From Pseudomonas sp. PDM15 (GTDB taxonomy: Bacteria; Pseudomonadota; Gammaproteobacteria; Pseudomonadales; Pseudomonadaceae), in NCBI RefSeq assembly GCF_014851565.1, contig NZ_JACVAA010000001.1, positions 372,001 to 436,000 of the forward strand: DNA of 64,000 nucleotides, read 5' to 3'. Each line of letters begins with the position of its first letter. The stretch's first letter is position 1. Position numbers and translations under genes: made by a program. The notes beneath the pieces are model-generated. The model did not search any database and was not told the DNA's origin. It saw nothing but the letters and a program-made list of their open reading frames with translations. This document shows positions 7,832 to 16,380 of the stretch, one piece after another.

Positions 7832-8710
7832 ATGCCCTGGCAACCCCTGCTGGAAACCCGTGACCGCCTGAGCGCGAGCAACCTGGAGGACTGGTACGCC
7901 GCGCTGCTGGAGCGTGTCGGCGATGGCGCTCCGTTCGCCCTGGCCGTGCTCGGCGGGCGCCTGGCGGCTACCCCTGGCCTGGCGTTTCTCGCCGGCTACC
8001 AGGGCGCACTGCGCGCCTTGTGGCCGGCGGCGCCGCTGAGCCTTGGTGCGCTGTGCGTGACCGAGAACCGCAGCACCCGTCCGGCGGACCTGCAGACGCG
8101 TCTGAGCGGCCTGCACCTGACCGGGCGCAAGGACTTCGTCACCGCCGCCGATGCCGCCGACTGGCTGCTGGTGGCGGCGCGGGTGGAAGAAGAGGGCGCA
8201 CCGCGCCTGGCCGTGGGCGTGGTGCGCAGCGGCGCGCCGGGTGCGCGGATCGAGCCGCTGCCGGCGCTGCCGCTGATGCCGGACATCGGCCACGCTCGCC
8301 TGCATCTGGACAACACCCTCTGCGAACTGCTGCCGGGCGATGGCTGGGACAGCTACGTGAAACCCTTCCGCAGCATCGAGGACCTGCACGTGCTGGCCGC
8401 TCTGAGCGCCTGGCTATATGGCGTCGGTCGCGACAGCCAGTGGCCGCAGGACCTGCCCCTGCGTCTGCTGGCGCTGCTCGGCGGCTGCGCCGAAGTGGCG
8501 CGGCACAACCCCAGCGATCCGGTCACCCACGTGCTGCTGGCCGGGCTGTTCGCCCAGTTCAAGGCGCTGCGCCCGGAGTTGGACGCCGCCATCGCCGCCG
8601 GCCCGCATGAGTGGGCGGCGCTGTGGGCGCGCGACTGCAACCTGCTCGAAGTGGCGCGCACGGCCCGCGAGAAGCGTTTGGAAAAAGCCCTGACAGCACT
8701 GCAGTTGTAG
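7832..8710 (+). CDS. Acyl-CoA-dehydrogenase-like protein, catalytic regions reduced
   Basis: This 292-residue protein has the general pattern of acyl-CoA dehydrogenases (TGRKDFVTAADAADWLLVAAR in the middle domain, C-terminal helices ending ARTAREKRLEKALTAL). It is about 90 residues shorter than catalytic members, and I cannot find the normal catalytic Glu or full FAD-binding motifs. A GAGGA ribosome-binding site fits the ATG at 7832 or the in-frame GTG at 7829; an out-of-frame ATG at 7827 runs straight into TGA. It is divergent from olsB, so a link to acyl-chain supply is possible. Function unknown. Confidence 0.72.
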   Translation: MPWQPLLETRDRLSASNLEDWYAALLERVGDGAPFALAVLGGRLAATPGLAFLAGYQGALRALWPAAPLSLGALCVTENRSTRPADLQTRLSGLHLTGRKDFVTAADAADWLLVAARVEEEGAPRLAVGVVRSGAPGARIEPLPALPLMPDIGHARLHLDNTLCELLPGDGWDSYVKPFRSIEDLHVLAALSAWLYGVGRDSQWPQDLPLRLLALLGGCAEVARHNPSDPVTHVLLAGLFAQFKALRPELDAAIAAGPHEWAALWARDCNLLEVARTAREKRLEKALTALQL

Positions 8711-8779
8711 GGTGGATCGCGCCTCACCGATCCACCGCGCGGGGTCATGGTGGATGAGCAGAGCGTCGTCCACCCTACG
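8708..8779. repeat. Palindromic GTGGAT repeat, copy B (inverted relative to copy A)
   Basis: Starting at the stop codon of the preceding gene, this element is the reverse complement of the one at 5878-5947 with few differences: TAGGGTGGAT at one end, TCCACCCTA at the other, the same internal hairpin. A second short repeat of CTCTCCC/GGGAGAGGG type follows at 8800-8838. Confidence 0.8.
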
Positions 8780-8867
8780 TGGCTGGTGTAGAACGCCACC
8801 TCTCTCCCCTCGGGAGAGGGGCCGGGGGTGAGGGTGCTACCGGCAACGGGGCTATTCCCCCTCCCGC

Positions 8868-8881
8868 TTGATCCAGATCAG
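8868..8881 (+). promoter_or_regulatory. Anr/FNR-like box upstream of the ODP protein gene
   Basis: TTGAT-CCAG-ATCAG matches the Anr consensus TTGAT-N4-ATCAA at 9 of 10 positions. It is centred about 63 bp before the start codon, compatible with an activator position of roughly -40 relative to a start site in the short leader. Confidence 0.6.
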
Positions 8882-8937
8882 TACGCCCCGCCGGCCCCGC
8901 GCCTAAGCTCGCCTCGCTCTGTTTTCCCGAGGTTTAC

Positions 8938-9723
8938 ATGCGTCGCGAGCCCATCGTGCTGTTCGATAACGGCACCCATCAATGCCTGATGTTCGATGAC
9001 CTGGTCAGCGGCGAAGGTGTGCAGTCCAACCAGTTCCTCATCACCGACAGCGAGCAGTACCTGCTGCTCGATCCGGGCGGCGATCTGACCTACACCCCGC
9101 TTTCTCTGGAGCTGTCCAAGCACATCCCGGTGCAGGCGCTGACCTATATCTTCGCCTCGCACCAGGACCCGGACATCATCGCCTCCCTGGACAAATGGCT
9201 GCTGCACACCCGCGCGCGGGTGATCTGCTCCAAGCTGTGGGCGCGCTTCCTGCCGCACCTCACCGCCAACTACCTGGCCCTGAGCCACGGCATCTGCACC
9301 TACGACCGCATCATCGCCCTGCCGGACCGTGGCCAGGCGATTCCGCTGGGCCAGTGCAACCTCAAGGCGGTGCCCGCGCACTTCCTGCATTCGGTGGGCA
9401 ACTTCCAGCTGTACGACCCGGTAAGCCGAATTCTCTTCTCCGGCGACATGGGCGCCTCGATGGTCGACGACGCCAGCCCGGTGCGCGACTTCGCCGCGCA
9501 CATCCCCCACATGGCCGGCTTCCACCGCCGCTACATGGCCAGCAACAAGGCCTGCCGTTTTTGGGCGCAGATGGTGCGCGAGATGGACGTGGCGATGATC
9601 GTGCCGCAGCACGGCCGGCCCTTTGTCGGTGCGCAGATGATCAATGCCTTCCTCGACTGGATCGAACAGCTGGAATGCGGTCTTGACCTGATGACGCAGC
9701 AGGACTATCGACTGCCGGACTGA
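8938..9723 (+). CDS. ODP-type metallo-beta-lactamase-fold (flavodiiron-like) protein
   Basis: The 261-residue protein is a stand-alone beta-lactamase-like domain of the oxygen-binding di-iron (ODP) class related to flavodiiron proteins. Candidate iron ligands are H75-x-D77-x-D79 (HQDPD), H148 or H151, D170 (LFSGDMG) and the His in VPQHGRP near residue 225. There is no flavodoxin domain. ODP proteins bind O2 or reduce O2/NO and in some bacteria act in aerotaxis or oxygen sensing. An Anr-like box upstream supports a low-oxygen role. The ribosome-binding site is GAGG and the gene appears monocistronic. Whether it is an enzyme or a sensor is open. Confidence 0.82.
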   Translation: MRREPIVLFDNGTHQCLMFDDLVSGEGVQSNQFLITDSEQYLLLDPGGDLTYTPLSLELSKHIPVQALTYIFASHQDPDIIASLDKWLLHTRARVICSKLWARFLPHLTANYLALSHGICTYDRIIALPDRGQAIPLGQCNLKAVPAHFLHSVGNFQLYDPVSRILFSGDMGASMVDDASPVRDFAAHIPHMAGFHRRYMASNKACRFWAQMVREMDVAMIVPQHGRPFVGAQMINAFLDWIEQLECGLDLMTQQDYRLPD

Positions 9724-9812
9724 TTCGTCTCGCGCTCTGGCGCGATAGGCGCTGTTTTCCTTCACCGTCGCCGTGCTAGCGTCGGCTCCTCCCAAATTTG
9801 CGAGCGAGCCCG

Positions 9813-10922
9813 ATGCCCCTTGCCCTGTTGCGTCGCACCGCCCTGGCCGGCTGCCTGCTGGCCGCCGGCCCCCTGGCCGCGGAAACCTGGCCGGCCGAGG
9901 ACTGGAGCAGCCAGCCGGCTGCCGCCAGCCCGGCCATCCAGGCCCTGGACGACTATGCCTTCCCCAACCGCGATGAAGCGGCCCGCACTGGCGTGCGCAG
10001 CGACGCACTGCTGGTGATCAAGGACGGCGTGATCGTCTACGAACGCTACGCCGCGCCGACTACCCAGCAGACCCCGCACCTGACCTGGTCGATCAGCAAG
10101 AGCCTGTTCGCCAGCGTGCTCGGCACCGCCTACGGCGAGGGCCGCTTCAAGCTCGACGATGCGGTGGCCAAGCACTACCCGCCGTTCAGCGCGCATCCCG
10201 ACGTGAAGATGGGCCACCTGCTCAACTGGGCCTCCGGCCTGGCCTGGCAGGAGGACTACGAATACGCGCCGCTGAAGTCGTCGGTGGTGGCCATGCTCTA
10301 CACCCGTGGCCGCGGCGACATGGCCGCGTTCACCGCCGAACACGGCCTGGACGCGGTGCCGGGCACGCGCTTCCGCTACTCCAGCGGCGACAGCAATGTG
10401 CTGGGTGCCAGCCTCAAGTCGATGGTCGGCGAGCAGGCCTACGCCGACTACCCCTGGACCGCGCTGTTCGAGCCGCTGGGCATCCGCTCGGCCGTGTGGG
10501 AGCGCGATGCCAGCGGTACCTTCGTCGCCTCGTCCTACGCCTACATGACCGCCCGCGATCTGGGCCGCGTCGGCCTGCTGATGCAGCGCGACGGCCGCTG
10601 GGGCGAGCGCCAGCTGCTGCCGCAGAGCTGGGTGGCGTTCAGCCGCACGCCGTTCGCCAACTACCGGCCCAACCCGGACAAGCCGCACGACGCGGTGCCC
10701 GGTGGCCAGTGGTGGCTGAACGTGGCGCTGGAGGGCAAGGCCAAGCCCTGGCCGGATGTGCCGGAAGCCACCTTCGCCGCCCTCGGCCATTGGGGTCAGG
10801 GGCTCTATGTGCTGCCGGCACAGAAGCTGGTGGTGGTGCGCTACGCCGACGACCGCGACGGCAGCTACAGCCATAACGAACTGCTCAAGCGGGTGCAGGC
10901 CGCCTTCGGAGAACAGCCATGA
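9813..10922 (+). CDS. Exported serine hydrolase, beta-lactamase class C/penicillin-binding-like
   Basis: The 369-residue protein carries an N-terminal signal peptide (MPLALLRRTALAGCLLAAG...AAE) and a beta-lactamase-related domain. The S-x-x-K nucleophile box is SISKS near residue 93; the Y-x-N position is probably the YSSGDSN region and the HGQ-like box is GHWGQGL near residue 328. Such proteins are usually periplasmic esterases or D-amino-peptidases rather than true beta-lactamases. I chose the ATG at 9813 because an upstream in-frame TTG would disrupt the signal peptide. The stop codon overlaps the next start (ATGA), so the two small exported proteins are probably made together. Confidence 0.85.
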   Translation: MPLALLRRTALAGCLLAAGPLAAETWPAEDWSSQPAAASPAIQALDDYAFPNRDEAARTGVRSDALLVIKDGVIVYERYAAPTTQQTPHLTWSISKSLFASVLGTAYGEGRFKLDDAVAKHYPPFSAHPDVKMGHLLNWASGLAWQEDYEYAPLKSSVVAMLYTRGRGDMAAFTAEHGLDAVPGTRFRYSSGDSNVLGASLKSMVGEQAYADYPWTALFEPLGIRSAVWERDASGTFVASSYAYMTARDLGRVGLLMQRDGRWGERQLLPQSWVAFSRTPFANYRPNPDKPHDAVPGGQWWLNVALEGKAKPWPDVPEATFAALGHWGQGLYVLPAQKLVVVRYADDRDGSYSHNELLKRVQAAFGEQP

Positions 10923-11248
10923 TCCGCCGTCGTCCCTTCCTCTCCGCATTCTTCCTGCTGCTGGTCGGCCTGGCCCTGCTGGCCTGGGTCAACCGCGTGC
11001 ACCTGGCTTCCTTCCCCGGCATCGTCGGCGCCTACTCGGCCAAGGAGTACTGCTCCTGCCGCTACGTCAGCGGCAACCCGGCCGATTACTGCGTCAGCTA
11101 CGTCAAGCTGTACATGCCCCTGAGCGAGCTGCGCGACGACGTCGAGCGCAAGCGGGTGACCGCCCGCGGCCTGGGCAGTACGCAGACCGCCGCCTGGCTG
11201 GACCAGCGCCAGGGCTGCCGGCTGCAGGTCGAGGCCGATCCGCTCTGA
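10919..11248 (+). CDS. Small membrane-anchored Cys-containing protein
   Basis: A 109-residue protein with an N-terminal hydrophobic anchor or signal (residues 7-25) and a short soluble domain containing C-S-C and a later Cys pair (EYCSCRYVSG...DYCVSY), plus a C-terminal Cys, all likely in the periplasm. It is coupled by ATGA overlap to the serine hydrolase, suggesting an accessory role. I do not recognise a named family. Confidence 0.7.
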   Translation: MIRRRPFLSAFFLLLVGLALLAWVNRVHLASFPGIVGAYSAKEYCSCRYVSGNPADYCVSYVKLYMPLSELRDDVERKRVTARGLGSTQTAAWLDQRQGCRLQVEADPL

Positions 11249-11364
11249 GTACACCGGCCGCTGCCGGCTGCTCGGTGCTCTGCCACAGCTTGCAACGGCC
11301 CGGCGTTTGGCAAGGCCGCGTCGTCCCGCTATCGTTGCGCTCAAACCGCAACACAAGTGAGCCC

Positions 11365-11952
11365 ATGGCCAAGCCCCTTCGCATCCTGACCGGCGCTTTT
11401 CTCGCCACTTGCCTGGCCCTGCCGGCGCAGGCCGCCTGGTACCTGGACAACGAGTCCTCGCGCCTGTCCTTCATCTCCACCAAGGCCGGCAACCTCTCCG
11501 AGGTGCATCGCTTCCTCACCCTGCACGGCAAGATCGACGACAAGGGCGCCGTGCGCCTGCGCGTCGAGATGGAGTCGGTGAGCACCGGCATCCCGGTCCG
11601 CGACGAACGCCTGCGCAACCTGCTGTTCGCCACCGAGGAATTTCCCGACGCGCACATCATGGCCCAGCTCAACCTGGCGCCGATCACCGACCTGGCTCCC
11701 GGTGCTCAGCTGGAGCTGAGCCTGCCGGTGCAGGTGGAGATTCGCGGACGCAAGCACGCCTACATGGCCGAGCTGCTGGCCACCCGCCTGGACGACCAAC
11801 GCTTCCAGGTGGTGACCCTGGCGCCGCTGGTGCTGCATGCCGAGCACTTCGGCCTGGAGGAGGGCGTCGAGGCCCTGGCAAAGGTGGCCAGGCTATCCAA
11901 TATCAGCCTGTCGGTACCGGTCGGCGCGGTGATGATTTTCACCTCGCGATGA
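11365..11952 (+). CDS. YceI-family periplasmic lipid-binding protein
   Basis: The 195-residue protein has a signal peptide (cleavage after AQAA near residue 22) followed by a YceI lipocalin-like barrel (WYLDNESSRLSFISTKAGNL...EVHRF). YceI proteins bind amphiphilic polyisoprenoids or fatty-acid amides in the periplasm. It overlaps by ATGA the following phospholipase-D-type synthase, so a lipid context is plausible. The ATG at 11365 is set by the signal peptide. Confidence 0.86.
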   Translation: MAKPLRILTGAFLATCLALPAQAAWYLDNESSRLSFISTKAGNLSEVHRFLTLHGKIDDKGAVRLRVEMESVSTGIPVRDERLRNLLFATEEFPDAHIMAQLNLAPITDLAPGAQLELSLPVQVEIRGRKHAYMAELLATRLDDQRFQVVTLAPLVLHAEHFGLEEGVEALAKVARLSNISLSVPVGAVMIFTSR

Positions 11953-13106
11953 CAGGCGCCATCTTCCCCTGGAAATCCGGCAACCGCTTCGAACTGATGA
12001 TCGACGGCCCGGCCTTCATGCCGGCCATGCTCGCCGACATCGCCTCGGCCCAGCAGCTGGTGCTGCTGGAGCTCTATCTGGTGGAAGACGGCCACTGCAG
12101 CGCAGCGTTGGTGGAGGCGCTGTGCGCCGCCGCCGGGCGCGGCGTGCGGGTGTACTGCCTGTTCGACGGCTTCGGCTGCCTGCGCTTCGGCCAGGCTTCG
12201 CGGGAGCGCCTCACCAGCTCTGGCATCCAGCTGCGCCAGTACAATCCGCTGCGCTGGCGGCGCGGCCTGCGCAACCTGTACCGCGATCACCGCAAGATGC
12301 TGGTGGTGGACGAGCGCTGCGTGTACGTCGGCGGCACCGGGGCCACCGACGAGTTCTGGAGCACCCAGGCCCAGGACGACTACTGGCACGAGGTCATGGT
12401 GCGTATCGAGGGGCCGCTGGTGGCGCACTGGCGCTCGTTATTCGAATACCAGTGGCTGGCCTGCGAGGGCCGCAGCCCGTGGCGTCCGGGCCAGGCGCCG
12501 GGGCTGGCCCATCTGCCGCCCTGCCCACCGGCCGGTCGCGGCATGGGGCGCGTGGCCTACGCCGACTCCAGCCAGCACCTGGACATCGTCCAGTCGCTGT
12601 TGCGCAGCATTGGCCACGCCAAGGGGCGGGTGTGGCTGGCCACGCCGTACTTCCTGCCCAGTCGCAAGGTGCGCCGCTTCCTGATCCGCGCTGCCGCTCG
12701 CGGCGTGGATGTGCGCCTGCTGCTGACCAGTCGCAACACCGACCATCCGCCGGTGCGCTTCGCCGGCCAGCGCTACTATCCGCGGCTGCTCAAGGCCGGG
12801 GTGCGCATCTTCGAATACCAGCCGCGCTTCCTGCACCTGAAGCTGGTGCTGGTGGACGACTGGGTCAGCGTCGGCTCGTGCAACTTCGATCACTGGAACC
12901 TGCGCTTCAACCTTGAAGCCAACCTGGAGGCTCTCGATCCGCAGCTGACCGCTGCCGCCGAGGACAGCTTCCTCGCCGACTTCGCGCTGAGCCGCGAAAT
13001 CACCCTGGAAGACTGGCATCGCCGGCCGCTGTTCAAGCGCATCCAGCAGCGCCTATGGGGCTGGCTGGATCGCCTGGCGGTCAACCTGCTGGACCGTCGC
13101 CGCTAG
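11949..13106 (+). CDS. Cardiolipin-synthase-type phospholipase D family enzyme
   Basis: The 385-residue protein has two HKD motifs of the phospholipase D superfamily: HRKMLVVD at 114-121 and HLKLVLVD starting near residue 296, each followed by the G-S/G-T-x-N/D pattern. There is no N-terminal transmembrane region, so it is of the ClsB/ClsC type rather than ClsA. It probably condenses phosphatidylglycerol with a second lipid to form cardiolipin at the inner membrane. Its last 26 bp overlap the end of the convergent pdeM gene. Confidence 0.87.
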   Translation: MTGAIFPWKSGNRFELMIDGPAFMPAMLADIASAQQLVLLELYLVEDGHCSAALVEALCAAAGRGVRVYCLFDGFGCLRFGQASRERLTSSGIQLRQYNPLRWRRGLRNLYRDHRKMLVVDERCVYVGGTGATDEFWSTQAQDDYWHEVMVRIEGPLVAHWRSLFEYQWLACEGRSPWRPGQAPGLAHLPPCPPAGRGMGRVAYADSSQHLDIVQSLLRSIGHAKGRVWLATPYFLPSRKVRRFLIRAAARGVDVRLLLTSRNTDHPPVRFAGQRYYPRLLKAGVRIFEYQPRFLHLKLVLVDDWVSVGSCNFDHWNLRFNLEANLEALDPQLTAAAEDSFLADFALSREITLEDWHRRPLFKRIQQRLWGWLDRLAVNLLDRRR

Positions 13107-13761
13107 CCAGCGGCCATACCCCGCCATCACCGACCGCATACAACCGCCGTCCCGGCTGCGGGGCGACCTGCATGCCGCCGGTGAAGGCGCCGAAGGCCGG
13201 CAGCAGGCAAACTCCGTCGTCCAGGCTGAAGCAGGGCAGGCGCAAGCGCTGCCGGCCGCGCCCGCGCAGCATGCATACCGGGTGCACGTGGCCGGCCAGT
13301 ACATGGTGGCTCGGATGCGGGGCGGGCTCGTGCTGCAGGGCGAACGGGCCGAGCAGGTGCGGCTCGGCGACCACGCGGATATTCAGCGTCGCAGGCGGGT
13401 CGCCGGCGCTGCGGTCGTGGTTGCCGCGGATCAGCAGGATCGCCAGCTCGGCATTGCGCTCACGCCAGGCGTGCAGCGCCGCCAGGGTGGCCGGCGCATG
13501 GGATCCGCGCGCATGTAGGAAGTCGCCGAGGAAGATCAGCTGCTGGCACGGGTACTGCGCCAGCAGCGCATCCAGGCGCTGCAGGTTGTTGCTCGTGGTG
13601 CCCTGCGGCACCGGCTGGCCGAGGGCGCGGTAGGCCGCCGCCTTGCCGAAGTGGATATCGGCGATCAGCAACGCTTCGCCGCCCGGCCAGTACAGCGCCT
13701 TGTCGGCCAGCAGCCAGACTTCCTCGCCGGCGAGCTGCACGGCGAGAGCGGGCGTGGGCAC
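13081..13761 (-). CDS. pdeM: Ligase-associated metallophosphoesterase (MPE/PdeM)
   Basis: The 226-residue binuclear metallophosphoesterase has metal-ligand motifs D35-x-H37 (LLIADIHFGK), GD at 79-80, GNHD at 113-116 and GHVH at 157-160. The Pseudomonas putida homologue is a Mn-dependent single-strand DNA endonuclease encoded with Lhr helicase, ATP-dependent ligase and exonuclease, exactly the neighbours here. The start is uncertain: the in-frame GTG at 13761 fits family length, but the strong GGAGGAG site lies 24 bp upstream, better placed for an ATC codon at 13776. The gene lies 36 bp behind the helicase. Confidence 0.88.
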   Translation of the reverse strand: MPTPALAVQLAGEEVWLLADKALYWPGGEALLIADIHFGKAAAYRALGQPVPQGTTSNNLQRLDALLAQYPCQQLIFLGDFLHARGSHAPATLAALHAWRERNAELAILLIRGNHDRSAGDPPATLNIRVVAEPHLLGPFALQHEPAPHPSHHVLAGHVHPVCMLRGRGRQRLRLPCFSLDDGVCLLPAFGAFTGGMQVAPQPGRRLYAVGDGGVWPLASGDGPAG

Positions 13762-13797
13762 GTGGGTAGGGTCGATGACGCGGCTCCTCCTGTTCGT

Positions 13798-16380
13798 TTA
13801 GCCGGTACGTTTCTTTACTCGCGGCAGCCCATTCTTGCTCTGCCGCGGTGTGCGCGCCCGCGGTCGTTCGCGCTCCACTTCGGGCGCGTTCTCGGCCTGG
13901 TAGGCGCCAGGCCCGGCGGCCTTCTCCAGGTCGGCGAGCAGGCGGGCGATGCGGTCGGCCAGCTTCTCCGAGCTGAGACTCTCGCGAAAGCGTTCCACCA
14001 GCAAGGGAAAGGCCAGCGGTGGCGGGCGTTTCACCTCGCGCAGGTCCAGGCGCAATTCCCGCAGGCGCTGTAGGGTGCGCTGCAGGTGCTGCACATCCAG
14101 CTCCTGGCGCAGCACTTCTTCCTGGGCCTGGGTCAGTAGCAGGTTGCCGGGGTCGTACTGCTGGAACACATCGAAGAACAGTCCGCTGGAGGCCTGCAGC
14201 TGTCGCGCGCTTTTTGCCGCGCCGGGGTAGCCGCCGAACACCAGCCCGGCGATACGGGCGATCTCGCGAAAGCGCCGCCGCGCCAGCTCGCCGGCGTTGA
14301 GGCTGGCGAGCACGTCGTGCAGCAGATCGTCGCCGCGCAGCAACTGGTTGTTCAGCCTGCGCGGCCAATCCACCGGGCTGGCGCAGAGCAGCTCCAGGCC
14401 GTAGTCGTTGACGGCGATGGAGAAGGTCGCCGGCTGCAACTGGCCGAGGCGCCAGGCCAGCAGGCTGGCCAGCCCCAGGTGCACGCTGCGCCCGGCGAAG
14501 GGGTAGAGGAACAGGTGCCAGCCCTCGCGCGAATGCAGGGTTTCCGCCAGCAGCGACTCGGAGGTAGGCAGCGCCGACCAGGCCTGCTGCACGTCCAGCA
14601 GCGGCCGCAGCAGCTGCATTTCCGGGCCGCGAAAGCGGCCCTGCGCCGCTTCGCCGAAGCGCGCCACCACGGCGTCGGCCAGTTCGCTGGAGAGCGGCAT
14701 GCGCCCGCCATTCCAGCGTGGTACCGCGGCCTTGCGCGACGTGGCGCGATTGACGTAGGCGGTCATGTTCTCCACCCGCACCAATTCCAGCAGGCGCCCG
14801 GCGAAGAGGAAACAGTCGCCGGGGCGCAGGCGCGCGATGAAACCTTCCTCGACGCTGCCCAGCGAGCGGCCGCTGCCGCCCTTGGCCCAGAACTTCACGG
14901 CGATGCTGGCATCGCTGACGATGGTGCCCACGCTGATGCGGTGGCGCCTGGCCAGCGCCGCATTGGGCACGCGCCAGATGCCCTGTTCGTCGGGCTCGAC
15001 ACGCTGGTAGTCGGGGTAGGCGGTTAGCGAGTTGCCGCCGTGGCGGACGAAGGCCAGCGCCCACTGCCATTCCTCGTCGGTAAGCGTGCGATAGGCCCAG
15101 GCGCTGCGCACTTCCTCGCGCAGTTCGTCCGGTCGAAAGCCGCCGCCGAGGGCCATGCTGACCAGGTGCTGGACCAACACATCGAGGGGTTTGTCCGGCG
15201 ATTGCCGGGCCTCGACGCGCCCGGCGGCGACCGCGTCCTGCACGGCGGCGGCTTCGATCAGCTCCAGCGCGTGGGTCGGCACCAGGCTGATGCGCGAGGG
15301 CAGCCCCGGTGCGTGGCCGGAGCGCCCGGCCCGTTGCAGCAGGCGCGCCACGCCCTTGGCCGAACCGATCTGCAGCACCCGTTCCACCGGCAGGAAGTCC
15401 ACGCCCAGATCGAGGCTAGAGGTGCACACCACGGCTTTCAGCCGGCCTTCCTTGAGGCCCAGTTCGACCCAGTCGCGCACCTCGCGCGACAGCGAGCCGT
15501 GGTGCAGGGCGATCAACCCGGCCCAGTCCGGCCGTGCGTCGAGCAGCGCCTGGTACCAGATCTCCGCCTGCGAGCGGGTGTTGGTGAACAGCAGGCTGGT
15601 GCCGCTGGCTTCGACCTCCTCGACCACCTGCGGCAGCATGCGCAGGCCCAGGTGGCCGGCCCAGGGAAAGCGCTCGATGCCCGGCGGCAGCAAGGTGTCG
15701 ATGCGCAGGCTCTTGTCCTGCTTGCCCTGCACCAGACGCCCCGGCGTGTCGCCGAGCAGCACCTGCAGCGCGTGCTGCTGATTGCCCAGGGTCGCCGACA
15801 GGCCCCAGACGATCAGCCCTGGGTTCCACCGGCGCAGCCGCGCCAGCGCCAGTTGCAGCTGCACGCCGCGCTTGTTGCCGAGCAGCTCGTGCCACTCGTC
15901 CACTACCAACATGCGCAGGCCGGCGAACTGCGCCTCGGCATCGCTGCGGGTGAGCAGCAGGGTCAGGCTTTCCGGAGTGGTGATCAGCGCACTGGGCAGC
16001 TTGCGGCCCTGGCGTGCACGTTCGCTGCTGCCCGTGTCGCCGGTGCGCAGGCCGACGCTCCAGGCGATGTTGAGGTCGTCCAGCGGTGCCTGCAGGGCGC
16101 GCTGGGTGTCGGCAGCCAGGGCGCGCATCGGGGTGATCCACAGCACGCCGAGCGGCGCGGCGGCGGGCTGGCGCTTGCGCGGCTGGCCGCTGGCGGTAGT
16201 GGCCGGCGTGGCCTTGGCGAAGCGCTCGAGCGCGGCCAGCCACACCGCGTAGGTCTTGCCCGAGCCGGTGGTGGCATGCAGCACGCCGGACTCGCCCTTG
16301 GCCACGGCCTGCCAGACTTCCTTCTGGAACGCGAAGGCCTTCCACCCGCGCTGGACGAACCAGGCGCCGGCCAGGCTCAT
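13798..16380 (-). CDS. Ligase-associated Lhr-like DEXH-box DNA helicase
   Basis: The 860-residue superfamily-2 helicase has Walker A TGSGKT at 38-43, motif II DEWH, motif III SATLGN and motif [10 protein letters not shown], followed by the winged-helix and beta-barrel Lhr-core region and a lysine/arginine-rich tail. Lhr-core helicases translocate 3'-5' on single-stranded DNA and unwind RNA:DNA hybrids. The ATG at 16380 overlaps the ligase stop codon (ATGA), so the open frame extending upstream to 16683 is not part of the gene. It belongs to the four-gene repair cluster. Confidence 0.93.
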   Translation of the reverse strand: MSLAGAWFVQRGWKAFAFQKEVWQAVAKGESGVLHATTGSGKTYAVWLAALERFAKATPATTASGQPRKRQPAAAPLGVLWITPMRALAADTQRALQAPLDDLNIAWSVGLRTGDTGSSERARQGRKLPSALITTPESLTLLLTRSDAEAQFAGLRMLVVDEWHELLGNKRGVQLQLALARLRRWNPGLIVWGLSATLGNQQHALQVLLGDTPGRLVQGKQDKSLRIDTLLPPGIERFPWAGHLGLRMLPQVVEEVEASGTSLLFTNTRSQAEIWYQALLDARPDWAGLIALHHGSLSREVRDWVELGLKEGRLKAVVCTSSLDLGVDFLPVERVLQIGSAKGVARLLQRAGRSGHAPGLPSRISLVPTHALELIEAAAVQDAVAAGRVEARQSPDKPLDVLVQHLVSMALGGGFRPDELREEVRSAWAYRTLTDEEWQWALAFVRHGGNSLTAYPDYQRVEPDEQGIWRVPNAALARRHRISVGTIVSDASIAVKFWAKGGSGRSLGSVEEGFIARLRPGDCFLFAGRLLELVRVENMTAYVNRATSRKAAVPRWNGGRMPLSSELADAVVARFGEAAQGRFRGPEMQLLRPLLDVQQAWSALPTSESLLAETLHSREGWHLFLYPFAGRSVHLGLASLLAWRLGQLQPATFSIAVNDYGLELLCASPVDWPRRLNNQLLRGDDLLHDVLASLNAGELARRRFREIARIAGLVFGGYPGAAKSARQLQASSGLFFDVFQQYDPGNLLLTQAQEEVLRQELDVQHLQRTLQRLRELRLDLREVKRPPPLAFPLLVERFRESLSSEKLADRIARLLADLEKAAGPGAYQAENAPEVERERPRARTPRQSKNGLPRVKKRTG

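Noticed and set aside
9813..10922. True class C beta-lactamase
   Set aside because: The SxxK box is present but the other active-site motifs do not match AmpC; it is better called a serine hydrolase.
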